Below are positions 8,333 through 15,245 of a DNA stretch of 64,000 bases, one piece after another; the first letter of the stretch is position 1; every line of letters begins with the position of its first letter. The notes below the pieces were generated by a model. That model worked only from the letters and a program-made list of their open reading frames with translations. It was not told the DNA's origin and made no database searches. Source of the DNA: Candidatus Uhrbacteria bacterium (GTDB taxonomy: Bacteria; Patescibacteriota; Patescibacteriia; UBA9934); the NCBI GenBank assembly GCA_003453595.1, contig DMOG01000026.1, positions 1 through 64,000 on the forward strand. The letters run 5' to 3'. A program made the translations under genes and the position numbers.

Positions 8333-8974
8333 CTACATTATATCTAATATCTTTGAGCCATAAATGTACTCAATGTTGGTTAATCCAAACTTCGTCACCA
8401 GCTGGCCCTCGATTGGGTAAGTATGGCCGTGGAAAAGATATTTTGGTGACTTTTTCTCCACATACTCACGCAAGCCAATCAATCCGGCGTGAGTTGGATC
8501 GTCAGGTTCGTCATTTACTCCATATGGCGGTGCATGGCAGAGCATAATGTCAACATATGGAAAATCCTTTAAAAGCTCTGACGCCTGTTCTTGTGTATAC
8601 ATCTTGGCTGATGATTCTTTATATTTAACCGATCCTTCAAACCCACCAAAAATAATGCCATTTATCTCTTTTGTAGCTAGATGCATATTTTCGATCCCCA
8701 ACTCAGCCATATACATTCCGGAACAGTGATTGCCATATACTCCCAACTTCGGAATATCATTAATGTCCTCAAGTTCACGAATTTGATGCATTTCTAAATC
8801 ACCTAAAGTCACAATAACATCAACCGATTGTTTTAATAAAATCTCCTTTATTGACTCAAACGAAGGCCGATCAGCAATAGCAAGTATTCGCATAGAACTT
8901 GATTTTATTTTAAAAACTCGAAGTAGTTGCCGGTCATTGATCGGGACAAGGACCTGGGCAAAATTATTTTCCAT
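8333..8974 (-). CDS. Calcineurin-like metallophosphoesterase
   Basis: This 213-residue protein has the metallophosphoesterase blocks in order: LAIAD (a variant of the usual DxH block, with D33 but no following His), TLGDLE, GNHC, LCHAPP and HGHTYP. It resembles YfcE/MJ0936-type phosphodiesterases. The start at 8974 overlaps the end of the upstream gene by 11 bases, which suggests translational coupling. An internal ATG at residue 28 begins directly before the first motif and is an alternative start that would give a more typical length. The substrate is unknown; the missing first-block His is worth noting. Confidence 0.8.
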   Translation of the reverse strand: MENNFAQVLVPINDRQLLRVFKIKSSSMRILAIADRPSFESIKEILLKQSVDVIVTLGDLEMHQIRELEDINDIPKLGVYGNHCSGMYMAELGIENMHLATKEINGIIFGGFEGSVKYKESSAKMYTQEQASELLKDFPYVDIMLCHAPPYGVNDEPDDPTHAGLIGLREYVEKKSPKYLFHGHTYPIEGQLVTKFGLTNIEYIYGSKILDIM

Positions 8975-9236
8975 TATTGAGAAATTGTCTCCCGATAAGA
9001 AATTGCACTAAACCAATCATTGATAGAACAGCAAAAAGTAAAATAAAGAATATATAGTAGGTGCCAGTATACCAACAGATTAAGATAATAATCAGGTCTC
9101 CAATGCCACAAGCGAGGAATATCCCCAAGCCACTAATCCTAGCATATTTTTTATATTCATTTGGAATAGATTTTCCCTGTGCCCGTAATTCTTTTTGCTT
9201 ACGCGCCTCAATAATCACATTTTCTCGAAATGTCAT
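8964..9236 (-). CDS. Small two-helix membrane protein
   Basis: The 90-residue product has a charged N-terminal region (1-33) and two hydrophobic helices (about 36-58 and 60-80). I do not recognise a family. It overlaps the start of the phosphoesterase gene by 11 bases, so the two are one transcript and may work together at the membrane. Confidence 0.65.
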   Translation of the reverse strand: MTFRENVIIEARKQKELRAQGKSIPNEYKKYARISGLGIFLACGIGDLIIILICWYTGTYYIFFILLFAVLSMIGLVQFLIGRQFLNNGK

Positions 9237-9309
9237 ATATTAGTTTTATCTGTAAATTTTAGCACGAATTAAAGATAAAAGCACAGACCACTCTTATTCG
9301 TCCAATCAA

Positions 9310-9339
9310 AAACCCCACCGATTCTGCACGGTGGGGTTT
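9310..9339. terminator. Intrinsic terminator
   Basis: Stem AAACCCCACCG with CGGTGGGGTTT around an 8-base loop. It has T-runs on the plus strand and A-runs on its left side, so it may be bidirectional. Confidence 0.8.
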
Positions 9340-9361
9340 AAATTTATATGATGAATGTGAG

Positions 9362-9407
9362 AAATCGCGTCACATTAGTGACGATCGTCACTAATGTGAC
9401 GCGATTT
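9362..9407. repeat. Perfect 46-bp palindrome with no spacer
   Basis: The two 23-base halves (9362-9384 and 9385-9407) are exact reverse complements; the outer bases 9361 and 9408 do not pair. The half begins AAATCGCGTCACATTAGTGA. It lies 23 bases from the terminator and in the 117 bases before the end of the next gene. It could be a binding site for a dimeric protein, a cruciform, or the remnant of a mobile unit. Confidence 0.85.
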
Positions 9408-9523
9408 AATTTTGTTTAAGTTGATAAACATGGATAGTTATTAGTACGCAAACGAAATACCGCCCACTAAATCGAAGACAACGGGGCGGTCTTCGACGGG
9501 GCGGCTAGTTTTTTAGACGGATG

Positions 9524-9754
9524 TTAGCTTCCGTCTCTGATGGTGTAAGTGTAGGAGATGCTTCCCACCGTCACTACATATTCATCCATCATCCCACCAA
9601 ACATGACTGACCCGTCATCGGTGAGAAGTGGCATGTTCATGCCTTGAAATTGGTTTATTGTCCTACCATTCTTGCGCCAGGTTAACGAGATCGGTGCTTC
9701 CACAGCCGACTCCTGACCTAGACCATTGATATATTTTGACAGCACCATTGGCAT
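9524..9754 (-). CDS. Hypothetical 76-residue protein
   Basis: I do not recognise this protein. It has no signal peptide or membrane helix. The composition is mixed, with an all-beta look (TDDGSVMFGG, EYVVTVGSISYTYTI). An inverted repeat TCGAAGAC..GTCTTCGA lies just downstream (about 9473-9497) and may be its terminator. Its ATG is preceded by AT-rich sequence with TATAAAT but no Shine-Dalgarno. The codon use is less AT-rich than its neighbours. It may be one more small acquired gene, but it could be spurious. Confidence 0.4.
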   Translation of the reverse strand: MPMVLSKYINGLGQESAVEAPISLTWRKNGRTINQFQGMNMPLLTDDGSVMFGGMMDEYVVTVGSISYTYTIRDGS

Positions 9755-9826
9755 TTATTTATATATTTATAGGAAATTATTGCAAATATAAGGAATTTAT
9801 AGTATTATTTGCCTGCACAAAAAAAT

Positions 9827-9900
9827 AGGGGTGTAGTGAAATGGTATCACGAAGGTCTCCAAAACCTTTATTCTGGGTTCGAGCCCCAGCGCCCCTGCCA
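9827..9900 (+). tRNA. tRNA-Trp (CCA)
   Basis: The sequence folds with acceptor stem AGGGGTG with CGCCCCT, D-arm, anticodon loop CTCCAAA (anticodon CCA), T-arm CTGGGTTCGAGCCCCAG, discriminator G and an encoded CCA at 9898-9900. A palindrome begins inside the CCA end. Confidence 0.93.
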
Positions 9901-9922
9901 CGTCGTTCGCGAACGACGTGGC
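9897..9922. repeat. Perfect 26-bp palindrome at the tRNA-Trp 3' end
   Basis: Bases 9897-9909 and 9910-9922 are exact reverse complements. The left half includes GCCA, the last four bases of the tRNA gene. No T-run follows, so it is not a normal terminator. It may be a processing structure or a recombination site. Confidence 0.75.
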
Positions 9923-9995
9923 CTGCCACTCAGATTTTATGCGGGCATTTAGTCTGCAGTTGAGAATAGTGTAGGTCACGGTTCGTAACAATGTG

Positions 9996-10031
9996 ATAGC
10001 AAAAGAGCGCCGAAAGGTGTTCTTTTGCTAT
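9996..10031. promoter_or_regulatory. Hairpin overlapping the promoter of the GIY-YIG gene
   Basis: Bases 9996-10011 and 10016-10031 form a 16-bp stem with two mismatches that are G-U pairs in RNA, closed by a GAAA tetraloop. The right arm runs into TATAAT at 10029-10034, the probable -10 box. Expected start of transcription is about 3 bases before the ATG at 10044. Confidence 0.5.
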
Positions 10032-10043
10032 AATGGAATTATT

Positions 10044-10304
10044 ATGTGGTATTTCTATATCCTACAAAGTCAGAAGGATTTAAATTATTTCTACAAAGGA
10101 TCTACCGGCGATTTGCGAGCAAGATTCACACAACACAATGATGGCGAAGTTGAATCCACGAAACCGAGATGTCCTTGGCGGCTGGTTTACTATGAAGCTT
10201 ATATCTCAGAAAAATCTGCAAGGTTGCGAGAAAAATCTGTAAAACAAAGTGGGTCAATCTCAATTCCGTTATTGAAGAGAGTAAAAGAAAGTTTGAATAA
10301 TTAG
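10044..10304 (+). CDS. GIY-YIG domain nuclease-like protein
   Basis: The 86-residue protein begins MWYFYILQSQ and carries the GIY-YIG type core: YILQS, then FYKGSTGDLRARFTQHN, then a Glu in the later half. The first motif is YIL and the second YKG, as in the small single-domain UPF0213-like group that is common in Patescibacteria. Function in the cell is not established; DNA cleavage or repair is a guess. The start at 10044 was chosen because the upstream in-frame ATG (9993) lies before the -10 box. The message would be almost leaderless. Confidence 0.85.
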   Translation: MWYFYILQSQKDLNYFYKGSTGDLRARFTQHNDGEVESTKPRCPWRLVYYEAYISEKSARLREKSVKQSGSISIPLLKRVKESLNN

Positions 10305-10366
10305 TGTTTACTGGGTCTTTTTCGTTGGTGGCTCGTAGACTGTGAACTTTATAGTATACTGAATAT

Positions 10367-10633
10367 ATGAAAAACTACTTATTGACTTTGTTTATAATGA
10401 TACTAATGGGAGCTGGGTGTGCCGTAGTTGACGAAGATTTCCCAATAGTTAATAAGGAGGCCGAACCTTTTGAAGATATTTATTATATCTGCACGAGTAC
10501 GGAAACAGAGAATAGAATTTATGAAACTGTATTTTGCGGTGATGATTCTTGCTGGCTTTCCTTTTATGATCAAAACGGAAACCTTATAGAAAAGACGCCT
10601 GAACTTGGACCCGGTGCTAGCAATATGAATTAA
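10367..10633 (+). CDS. Small lipoprotein of unknown function
   Basis: The 88-residue product has a lipoprotein signal (hydrophobic residues 4-15, lipobox MGAGC with Cys18). The mature part is acidic, with three cysteines that could form disulfides (CTSTE, FCGDD, CWLSF). TATACT lies about 20 bases before the ATG. No homologous family is recognised. It would sit on the outer face of the membrane. Confidence 0.7.
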   Translation: MKNYLLTLFIMILMGAGCAVVDEDFPIVNKEAEPFEDIYYICTSTETENRIYETVFCGDDSCWLSFYDQNGNLIEKTPELGPGASNMN

Positions 10634-10738
10634 CCAGAAACTAAAGTTGAAGACTGTCAAAGAACTACCGAGAATTATTTTATGAGTAAGATTGAAGAAT
10701 AATAGTTCGCACCTCGCTCATGAGCCCCTGCCATGTAG

Positions 10739-10764
10739 AACGCTTCCTAGACGGGGAGCGTTTT
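10739..10764 (+). terminator. Possible terminator
   Basis: AACGCTTCC (10739-10747) pairs with GGGGAGCGTT (10753-10762) through one G-U pair and is followed by TTT. It may end the lipoprotein transcript. The sequence GCCCCTGCCA just before it (10724-10733) is identical to the 3' end of tRNA-Trp. Confidence 0.5.
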
Positions 10765-10812
10765 GCTATTGAAGAAAACAGTAATTTTTGCGTAATACTA
10801 ATAAAAAGCAAG

Positions 10813-10860
10813 ACGCACCCGAGGACGGCGACGAGTACGTCTGCCGTCACGCGGGTGCGT
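10813..10860 (-). terminator. Terminator of the DUF3228 gene
   Basis: ACGCACCCG..GACGGC pairs with GCCGTC..CGGGTGCGT across a 48-base hairpin with small internal mismatches. On the minus strand it is followed by CTTGCTTTTTAT. It is GC-rich like the gene it ends. Confidence 0.8.
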
Positions 10861-10878
10861 GAGCGAGTGTGCCAGACC

Positions 10879-11472
10879 CTATCGGATCATGGCGTGGTTG
10901 TTCCAGAACTCCACCGAGGCGAGGTAGGCCTCGCGGTTGAGGGCGACGCCGCTGCCGCCCTCCTCCTTACCCAGTGCGTTGCGCATCATGGTGATGGGGG
11001 GCATGGGGTCCTCGGCGGGGTTGAGGCCGGCGTTGATGGAGACGATGCCCCACTCGGCGTCGGGTACATCGCGCTCCATGTTCGGCGTCTGGTCGGCTTC
11101 CTCCTCCAGTGCCTCGCGGTTGTAGAGGATGATGTCGAGCCACTCCGCCTGCGGCGCCTTCAACCCCTCGAACCAGCGGGTCAGCACCGGCAGCTCACCC
11201 TCGCGCCGCGCCTCGTAGCCGGAGCGCAGCAGGTGTGCGTTGTCGGGGGTGATGGCCGCGATGGGGGCCGTGGTGGTTGTGGTGTTGCGGACGAAGAGGT
11301 GCTTGCAAAACGGCGCGTAGCCGTCCACCAGCATCTCGCCCGCCTCGAGCGCCGCATTGGCGATCTCGACGAGCTCCTCGGCGGTCATCCCAACGATGCG
11401 GGTGCCAGCGAAGTTCTTGTTGGCAAAGTGGCGGCCGAGGGCGAACTTGGTCATTCCGATGGTGTTGCGCAT
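10879..11472 (-). CDS. DUF3228 family protein, GC-rich foreign gene
   Basis: The 197-residue product shows the DUF3228 signature: GYEARREGELPV, then WLDIILYNREAL, then DAEWGIVSINAG, then PPITMMRNALGKEEGG and VEFWNNH at the end. The function of the family is unknown. The start at 11472 is set by GGAGGCACC directly before ATG. Third codon positions are nearly all G or C, unlike the AT-rich genes on both sides, and the gene has its own GC-rich terminator. This points to recent transfer from a GC-rich bacterium. No host-style promoter is clear upstream, although TATAAA lies about 90 bases before the start. Confidence 0.85.
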   Translation of the reverse strand: MRNTIGMTKFALGRHFANKNFAGTRIVGMTAEELVEIANAALEAGEMLVDGYAPFCKHLFVRNTTTTTAPIAAITPDNAHLLRSGYEARREGELPVLTRWFEGLKAPQAEWLDIILYNREALEEEADQTPNMERDVPDAEWGIVSINAGLNPAEDPMPPITMMRNALGKEEGGSGVALNREAYLASVEFWNNHAMIR

Positions 11473-11746
11473 GGTGCCTCCATGAAGTTGGCCCGGATGC
11501 CTCCGGACGTGTCGACTTCGACACGATTCGGTTAGACGTTTGATACAATCTCGCGTCGCCTGCTTTATAGGTTGGCACCTACAAATCAGGAAAAACGAGA
11601 AAAGCCAGTAACTGGATTCGTTCAAATAAAGAGAATAAGCGCAAATACCGGCGTTCTGTGGTTACCGTTACCCTTTGTGTGCTTGGATACCATAAATCTC
11701 AAGCATTAGGACAGCCCTGCTTGCAGGGTGTTTTTTTAATTATTTT
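11473..11746. other. Intergenic stretch with a plus-strand terminator
   Basis: No gene is seen. The left part is the leader of the DUF3228 gene. At 11715-11736 CCCTGC TT GCAGGG is followed by TGTTTTTTT, an intrinsic terminator for plus-strand transcription, although no plus-strand gene lies just before it. A short untranslated transcript from about 11640 cannot be excluded. Confidence 0.55.
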
Positions 11747-12901
11747 TTACCATCGACCAGGACCGTTTGGATCATAGCCGTAGGCAACTTCTAACCCGTC
11801 GTTGTATCCGTCGTTGTCAGAGTCAGTGTCGAAACGATTTGTCCAGTGAATAGTCATCTCATTGTAATCACTTAGACCATCACCATCAGAATCAAGTTTA
11901 CCTTTTCCGTTTGGATTGTAACCATTAATCACTTCTGTTCCATCTTTATAACCATCGCCGTCAGTGTCAGCACTGAAGATATCAGTCTTCCAAATATTTG
12001 TCTCATCTTGGTTTGTTAAACCATCGCCGTCAGTGTCTAGGCTTGACTCAATACTATCAATACTAGACATAACAAAATCTTCTGTCTGACGACTATCATA
12101 ATTTTCAAATGACAATGCACTTTCTGGTACACGAATATTTGTTACTTTGTTAATACTATTTAACAAAACTGAGAAGCCGAACTTTGTATAAGCCACGCCC
12201 ACAGGGTCACTGACAACATCCAAAGTAAACATTACTGGCATCATCTCCACTGTATCAATCCAGAAGTTACCACTAATCTTTAAGTTTTGCTCCTGCAGTG
12301 ATTTCAGCTTAATAGCGTCGGTGTTAGAAATCTGTCTTTGCTCAATCAGATAATCGGCCAGCTTTTCACAATTGATTTCGTAATAATAACGAACAGCAAG
12401 TTTACCGCTAATATAATCAACTGTTTCCGCATGATATTCAATCACCCCATTTTTTAGCATTTCAGTAATTAATGTTTTTATTTGGTCCAAATCATTTTCT
12501 TCGTTTTCTGAAAATAATGAGATCTGGCCATCATTCATTTTAATAAAAAACCAATCATCTCCTGCTTGTGAGAAATATATTTTGTCGTGAGTTACAATCA
12601 TTGATCCGTAAAAATCTTTGAATTGACTATCATAATCAGTCACTTGAAGGGCAAAATCAAAGGAACCGTTTCCTTGTTCATCAATCACACCATCAAAGTC
12701 AGTATGGAGACTAAATGGATTATCCATTTTCTCGCTGTTTGTCTCAAAGTAAAAATCAGTATTAAAATCTACTGACTTAATTTCAGATATATTATCAACT
12801 ACCTCAGATGTAGGATCAGCTAGGAGCGTTGAGGCAAGCACTGAATTAAAAGGCATAATAATCAGCGCTATTAATGGCAAAATGAGTATTTTTCTAATCA
12901 T
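11747..12901 (-). CDS. Secreted protein with C-terminal calcium-binding (TSP type 3-like) repeats
   Basis: The 384-residue protein starts with a signal peptide (hydrophobic 7-23). Residues about 30-285 form a domain resembling LolA/LppX-like lipid-binding or DUF-type secreted proteins, without a firm match. The C-terminus has three to four thrombospondin type 3-like repeats (DTDGDGLTNQDE, DTDGDGYKDGTE, DSDGDGLSDYNE, DSDNDGYNDGLE) with NPNG/DPNG turns, which bind Ca2+. Such tails are common in Patescibacterial surface proteins. It has its own promoter and is transcribed alone. Confidence 0.8.
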   Translation of the reverse strand: MIRKILILPLIALIIMPFNSVLASTLLADPTSEVVDNISEIKSVDFNTDFYFETNSEKMDNPFSLHTDFDGVIDEQGNGSFDFALQVTDYDSQFKDFYGSMIVTHDKIYFSQAGDDWFFIKMNDGQISLFSENEENDLDQIKTLITEMLKNGVIEYHAETVDYISGKLAVRYYYEINCEKLADYLIEQRQISNTDAIKLKSLQEQNLKISGNFWIDTVEMMPVMFTLDVVSDPVGVAYTKFGFSVLLNSINKVTNIRVPESALSFENYDSRQTEDFVMSSIDSIESSLDTDGDGLTNQDETNIWKTDIFSADTDGDGYKDGTEVINGYNPNGKGKLDSDGDGLSDYNEMTIHWTNRFDTDSDNDGYNDGLEVAYGYDPNGPGRW

Positions 12902-12924
12902 AGAGATTTATTAATTAACGCGAA

Positions 12925-12953
12925 ATAATAGCACAAAAACGCGGTTTTGTCAA
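12925..12953 (-). promoter_or_regulatory. Promoter of the secreted Ca-repeat gene
   Basis: On the minus strand TTGACA (12953-12948) and TATTAT (12930-12925) are 17 bases apart. The spacer begins AAA and contains TTTTT, the extended form seen at several other genes in the window. Confidence 0.7.
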
Positions 12954-12996
12954 TCACAAAACCTAATCTTTACTATAAATAATGTACTATAAATAA

Positions 12997-13025
12997 TTGA
13001 CAAAAAGCCTTATTTAGACTACACT
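12997..13025 (+). promoter_or_regulatory. Promoter of the DEAD-box helicase gene
   Basis: TTGACA at 12997-13002 and TACACT at 13020-13025 are 17 bases apart. The leader to the ATG at 13224 is about 190 bases, unusually long for this window. Confidence 0.65.
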
Positions 13026-13107
13026 TCTCGAGTTGTACTAAGGGATAGCCATGCGTTCCCCGACTATTTTAAAAACTTAAGCCTGTACATCGAGTTATCA
13101 CAACAGT

Positions 13108-13165
13108 GGAAGCCTCATAGCAACCACCCCCCACCCCTCCTTAGAAAAGGAGGGGAGTCGAGATG
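13108..13165. repeat. Intergenic repeat in the helicase leader
   Basis: GGAAGCCTCATAGCAACCACCCC followed by CCTCCTTAGAAAAGGAGGGG and GTCGAGA. It lies in the 5' untranslated region of the DEAD-box helicase gene. The same opening GGAAGCCT occurs in the leader of the lipoprotein gene at 37659. Confidence 0.8.
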
Positions 13166-13176
13166 TGATGCCACAG

Positions 13177-13217
13177 GGGTTTGAGTAATATACGGCACAT
13201 GCTTGCCGTTCAAACCC
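13177..13217 (+). promoter_or_regulatory. Double hairpin directly before the helicase start codon
   Basis: GGGTTTGA (13177-13184) pairs with TCAAACCC (13210-13217), and inside it ACGGCA (13192-13197) pairs with TGCCGT (13204-13209). TATTTT and the ATG follow immediately. It looks like an attenuator or a structure that hides the start codon and would open under some conditions such as cold. Confidence 0.5.
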
Positions 13218-13223
13218 TATTTT

Positions 13224-14639
13224 ATGAAACAGGACTCACAAAAGAGCTCTTCGCTCTTTGCAAATCTTGGATTGTCTTCTGACTTTGTCCAAGTGTTAGA
13301 TCGTCTTAACTTTAAGACCCCAACCCCTATTCAAGAAAAATCAATTCCAGAAACTTTGCAAGGCAAAGATGTAATTGGTATTGCCCAAACTGGAACAGGA
13401 AAAACTCTGGCCTTTTGTTTGCCGATGCTAGAAAAAATTAGAAAAGAAGGCGGATCAGGACTAATCGTTGTGCCGACCCGCGAACTTGCTGCTCAGGTTA
13501 GTGAAGAGATTGAAAAAGTTGGCGGACGCCTTGGTTTTAAAACCACTTTACTTGTTGGTGGTGCTGACATTGGTCAACAAATTCGTTCACTTAGACGCGG
13601 GCCTCATGTCATTGTGGCCACTCCGGGTCGACTTAACGACCATCTTGAAAGACGCACAGCCGATCTTTCTCATGTCCACACACTAGTGCTTGACGAAGCT
13701 GATAGAATGTTAGACATGGGATTTGCGCCACAGATCAATCAAATTCTTCAGTCTGTACCAAACGATCGTCAAACTTTGCTTTTTTCCGCAACCATTCCAG
13801 AAGGAGTTGCAAAAATCGCCCAAGGATACATGAATAATCCAATCACCATTAAAGTTGTCCCGACTGGAACTGACGCGAAAAGCATAAAACAAGGAATGTA
13901 TTATGTTGATGCTTCCAGCAAATTCCCTCTTTTACAAGAACTTTTGGAAAGATACGAAAACGGACCAGTACTTGTTTTCTGCCGCACAAAACATGCTACT
14001 AAAAAAATGGCTCGTATTCTAAACACTCAAGGACATGTTACCGAAGAGCTTCATTCCAATCGAACACTTAGCCAACGCCGTCGCGCTTTACAAAACTTCA
14101 AATCTGGAAAAAGTCGAATCTTGGTTGCTACCGATGTGGCTGCCCGAGGAATTGATGTAAAGGAAATTGAGCTAGTCGTTAACTATGACATTCCTGACCA
14201 AAACGAAGATTACATTCACAGAATCGGCCGAACAGGACGAGCAGGACACACAGGATGCGCTTTGTCTTTTGTTTCACCAGATCAATATCGCGACATGAAA
14301 GCAATTGAGCGCCTTGTCGGTATCTCAATCCCGGTTTTGGAAGCGTCATGCACTCTAACTGCCAAGGACATGGAACGATACGCCTATAGCGGATCAAAAC
14401 CATCGAGCCATGGACAAGGCGGACGAGGAGGACGCAATCAATCTCGAGGTCGAAGATCAAGCTCTCAACAAAGATCAACCGATCGTACGCCTGCATACCA
14501 AACAGTTAGAGCAGGAGAAAGTCAAAATGAAAATCGAGCTGGAAGACCAAAACGCCGTTCTGGTAAATCTGGCGCATATCAACCAGAATTTGCCCGCGGT
14601 CGCCGACCAGGCTCTGCCCGGCAATCAAAAAAAGGATAA
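13224..14639 (+). CDS. DEAD-box RNA helicase with basic C-terminal tail
   Basis: The 471-residue protein unwinds RNA duplexes with ATP. The Q motif (FANLGLSSDF.. TPTPIQ) is at about 12-36, Walker A AQTGTGKT at 54-61, PTRELA at 84-89, DEAD at 157-160, SAT at 188-190 and HRIGRTGRAG in the second RecA domain. The last 80 residues are rich in Arg, Gly, Ser and Gln (RGG-like), typical for RNA binding. The ATG at 13224 was chosen over an in-frame TTG at 13203, which would lie inside the leader hairpin. Members of this family help ribosome assembly and RNA decay in the cold. The structured leader fits such control. Confidence 0.94.
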   Translation: MKQDSQKSSSLFANLGLSSDFVQVLDRLNFKTPTPIQEKSIPETLQGKDVIGIAQTGTGKTLAFCLPMLEKIRKEGGSGLIVVPTRELAAQVSEEIEKVGGRLGFKTTLLVGGADIGQQIRSLRRGPHVIVATPGRLNDHLERRTADLSHVHTLVLDEADRMLDMGFAPQINQILQSVPNDRQTLLFSATIPEGVAKIAQGYMNNPITIKVVPTGTDAKSIKQGMYYVDASSKFPLLQELLERYENGPVLVFCRTKHATKKMARILNTQGHVTEELHSNRTLSQRRRALQNFKSGKSRILVATDVAARGIDVKEIELVVNYDIPDQNEDYIHRIGRTGRAGHTGCALSFVSPDQYRDMKAIERLVGISIPVLEASCTLTAKDMERYAYSGSKPSSHGQGGRGGRNQSRGRRSSSQQRSTDRTPAYQTVRAGESQNENRAGRPKRRSGKSGAYQPEFARGRRPGSARQSKKG

Positions 14640-14643
14640 ACAA

Positions 14644-14677
14644 AAAAACCACTGACTTTAATAAGTTGGTGGTTTTT
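14644..14677 (+). terminator. Terminator of the helicase gene
   Basis: AAAAACCAC pairs with GTGGTTTTT-type sequence (14644 to 14677) around a 12- to 14-base loop, ending in a T-run. Confidence 0.8.
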
Positions 14678-14739
14678 AACTAAATCAGGCACTAATCCCA
14701 GCTTTCTGATATACTAAAACTAAGCGAAATAACAAATCT

Positions 14740-15189
14740 ATGAAAAAAAATATTCTTCTTGTCTTTGCCTTGATTATTATCATTATCGCCTGCGGTTTGA
14801 TATATACTCAGGAATCTACTTCTGATCTAACTGATGAAAATAATTATGAGCAATCATATACCAACACAACAGCAGACGAAATTATTGTGGATTTTGAGCC
14901 AGGATCCACAATCACTTCCCCGTTGACAATTACCGGACAAGCCCGTGGAACTTGGTTTTTTGAAGCAACCGCACCATTTGTTTTAGTTGATTGGGATGGT
15001 TTAATAATCGCCCAAGGCTACATTCAAACTCAGGGCGACTGGATGACAGAGGAATTTGTTCCGTTTATTGGCACTCTGGAATTCGTCAAACCAAGCTATG
15101 GCAACACTGGCGCATTGATCTTGCAAGCATCAAATCCATCTGACTTGCCCGAATATGATCGTGCAGTGGAAATTCCAGTAAAATTCTAA
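14740..15189 (+). CDS. Membrane-anchored Gmad2-domain protein
   Basis: The 149-residue protein has an N-terminal hydrophobic anchor (4-20, with Cys18 that could be a lipobox cysteine) and a Gmad2 immunoglobulin-like domain (about 55-148). The domain shows SPLTITGQARGTWFFEA, then VLVDWDGLIIAQGY and DWMTEEFVPFIGTLEF. In spore formers this domain is found in germination-related proteins; in Patescibacteria it is a common extracytoplasmic domain of unknown role. It is transcribed alone between two terminators. Confidence 0.85.
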   Translation: MKKNILLVFALIIIIIACGLIYTQESTSDLTDENNYEQSYTNTTADEIIVDFEPGSTITSPLTITGQARGTWFFEATAPFVLVDWDGLIIAQGYIQTQGDWMTEEFVPFIGTLEFVKPSYGNTGALILQASNPSDLPEYDRAVEIPVKF

Positions 15190-15200
15190 TGTCAATTTAC

Positions 15201-15226
15201 AAAAAGAGTCTGCAACAGACTCTTTT
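15201..15226 (+). terminator. Terminator of the Gmad2 gene
   Basis: AAAAGAGTCTG pairs with CAGACTCTTTT around a 3- to 4-base loop, followed by GTGTT. Confidence 0.85.
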
Positions 15227-15245
15227 GTGTTAAAATATAAAAACT

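Noticed and set aside
10634..10812. A coding continuation of the small lipoprotein gene
   Set aside because: The frame ends at a TAA and the following AT-rich stretch has only a terminator.
11195..11578. Open frames on both strands inside the GC-rich DUF3228 gene
   Set aside because: GC-rich genes produce long open frames in other phases. The real frame has the ribosome binding site, the family motifs and the terminator.
14410..14655. Overlapping frame at the end of the DEAD-box helicase
   Set aside because: It is a shadow of the Arg/Gly/Gln-rich tail in another phase, without its own ribosome binding site.
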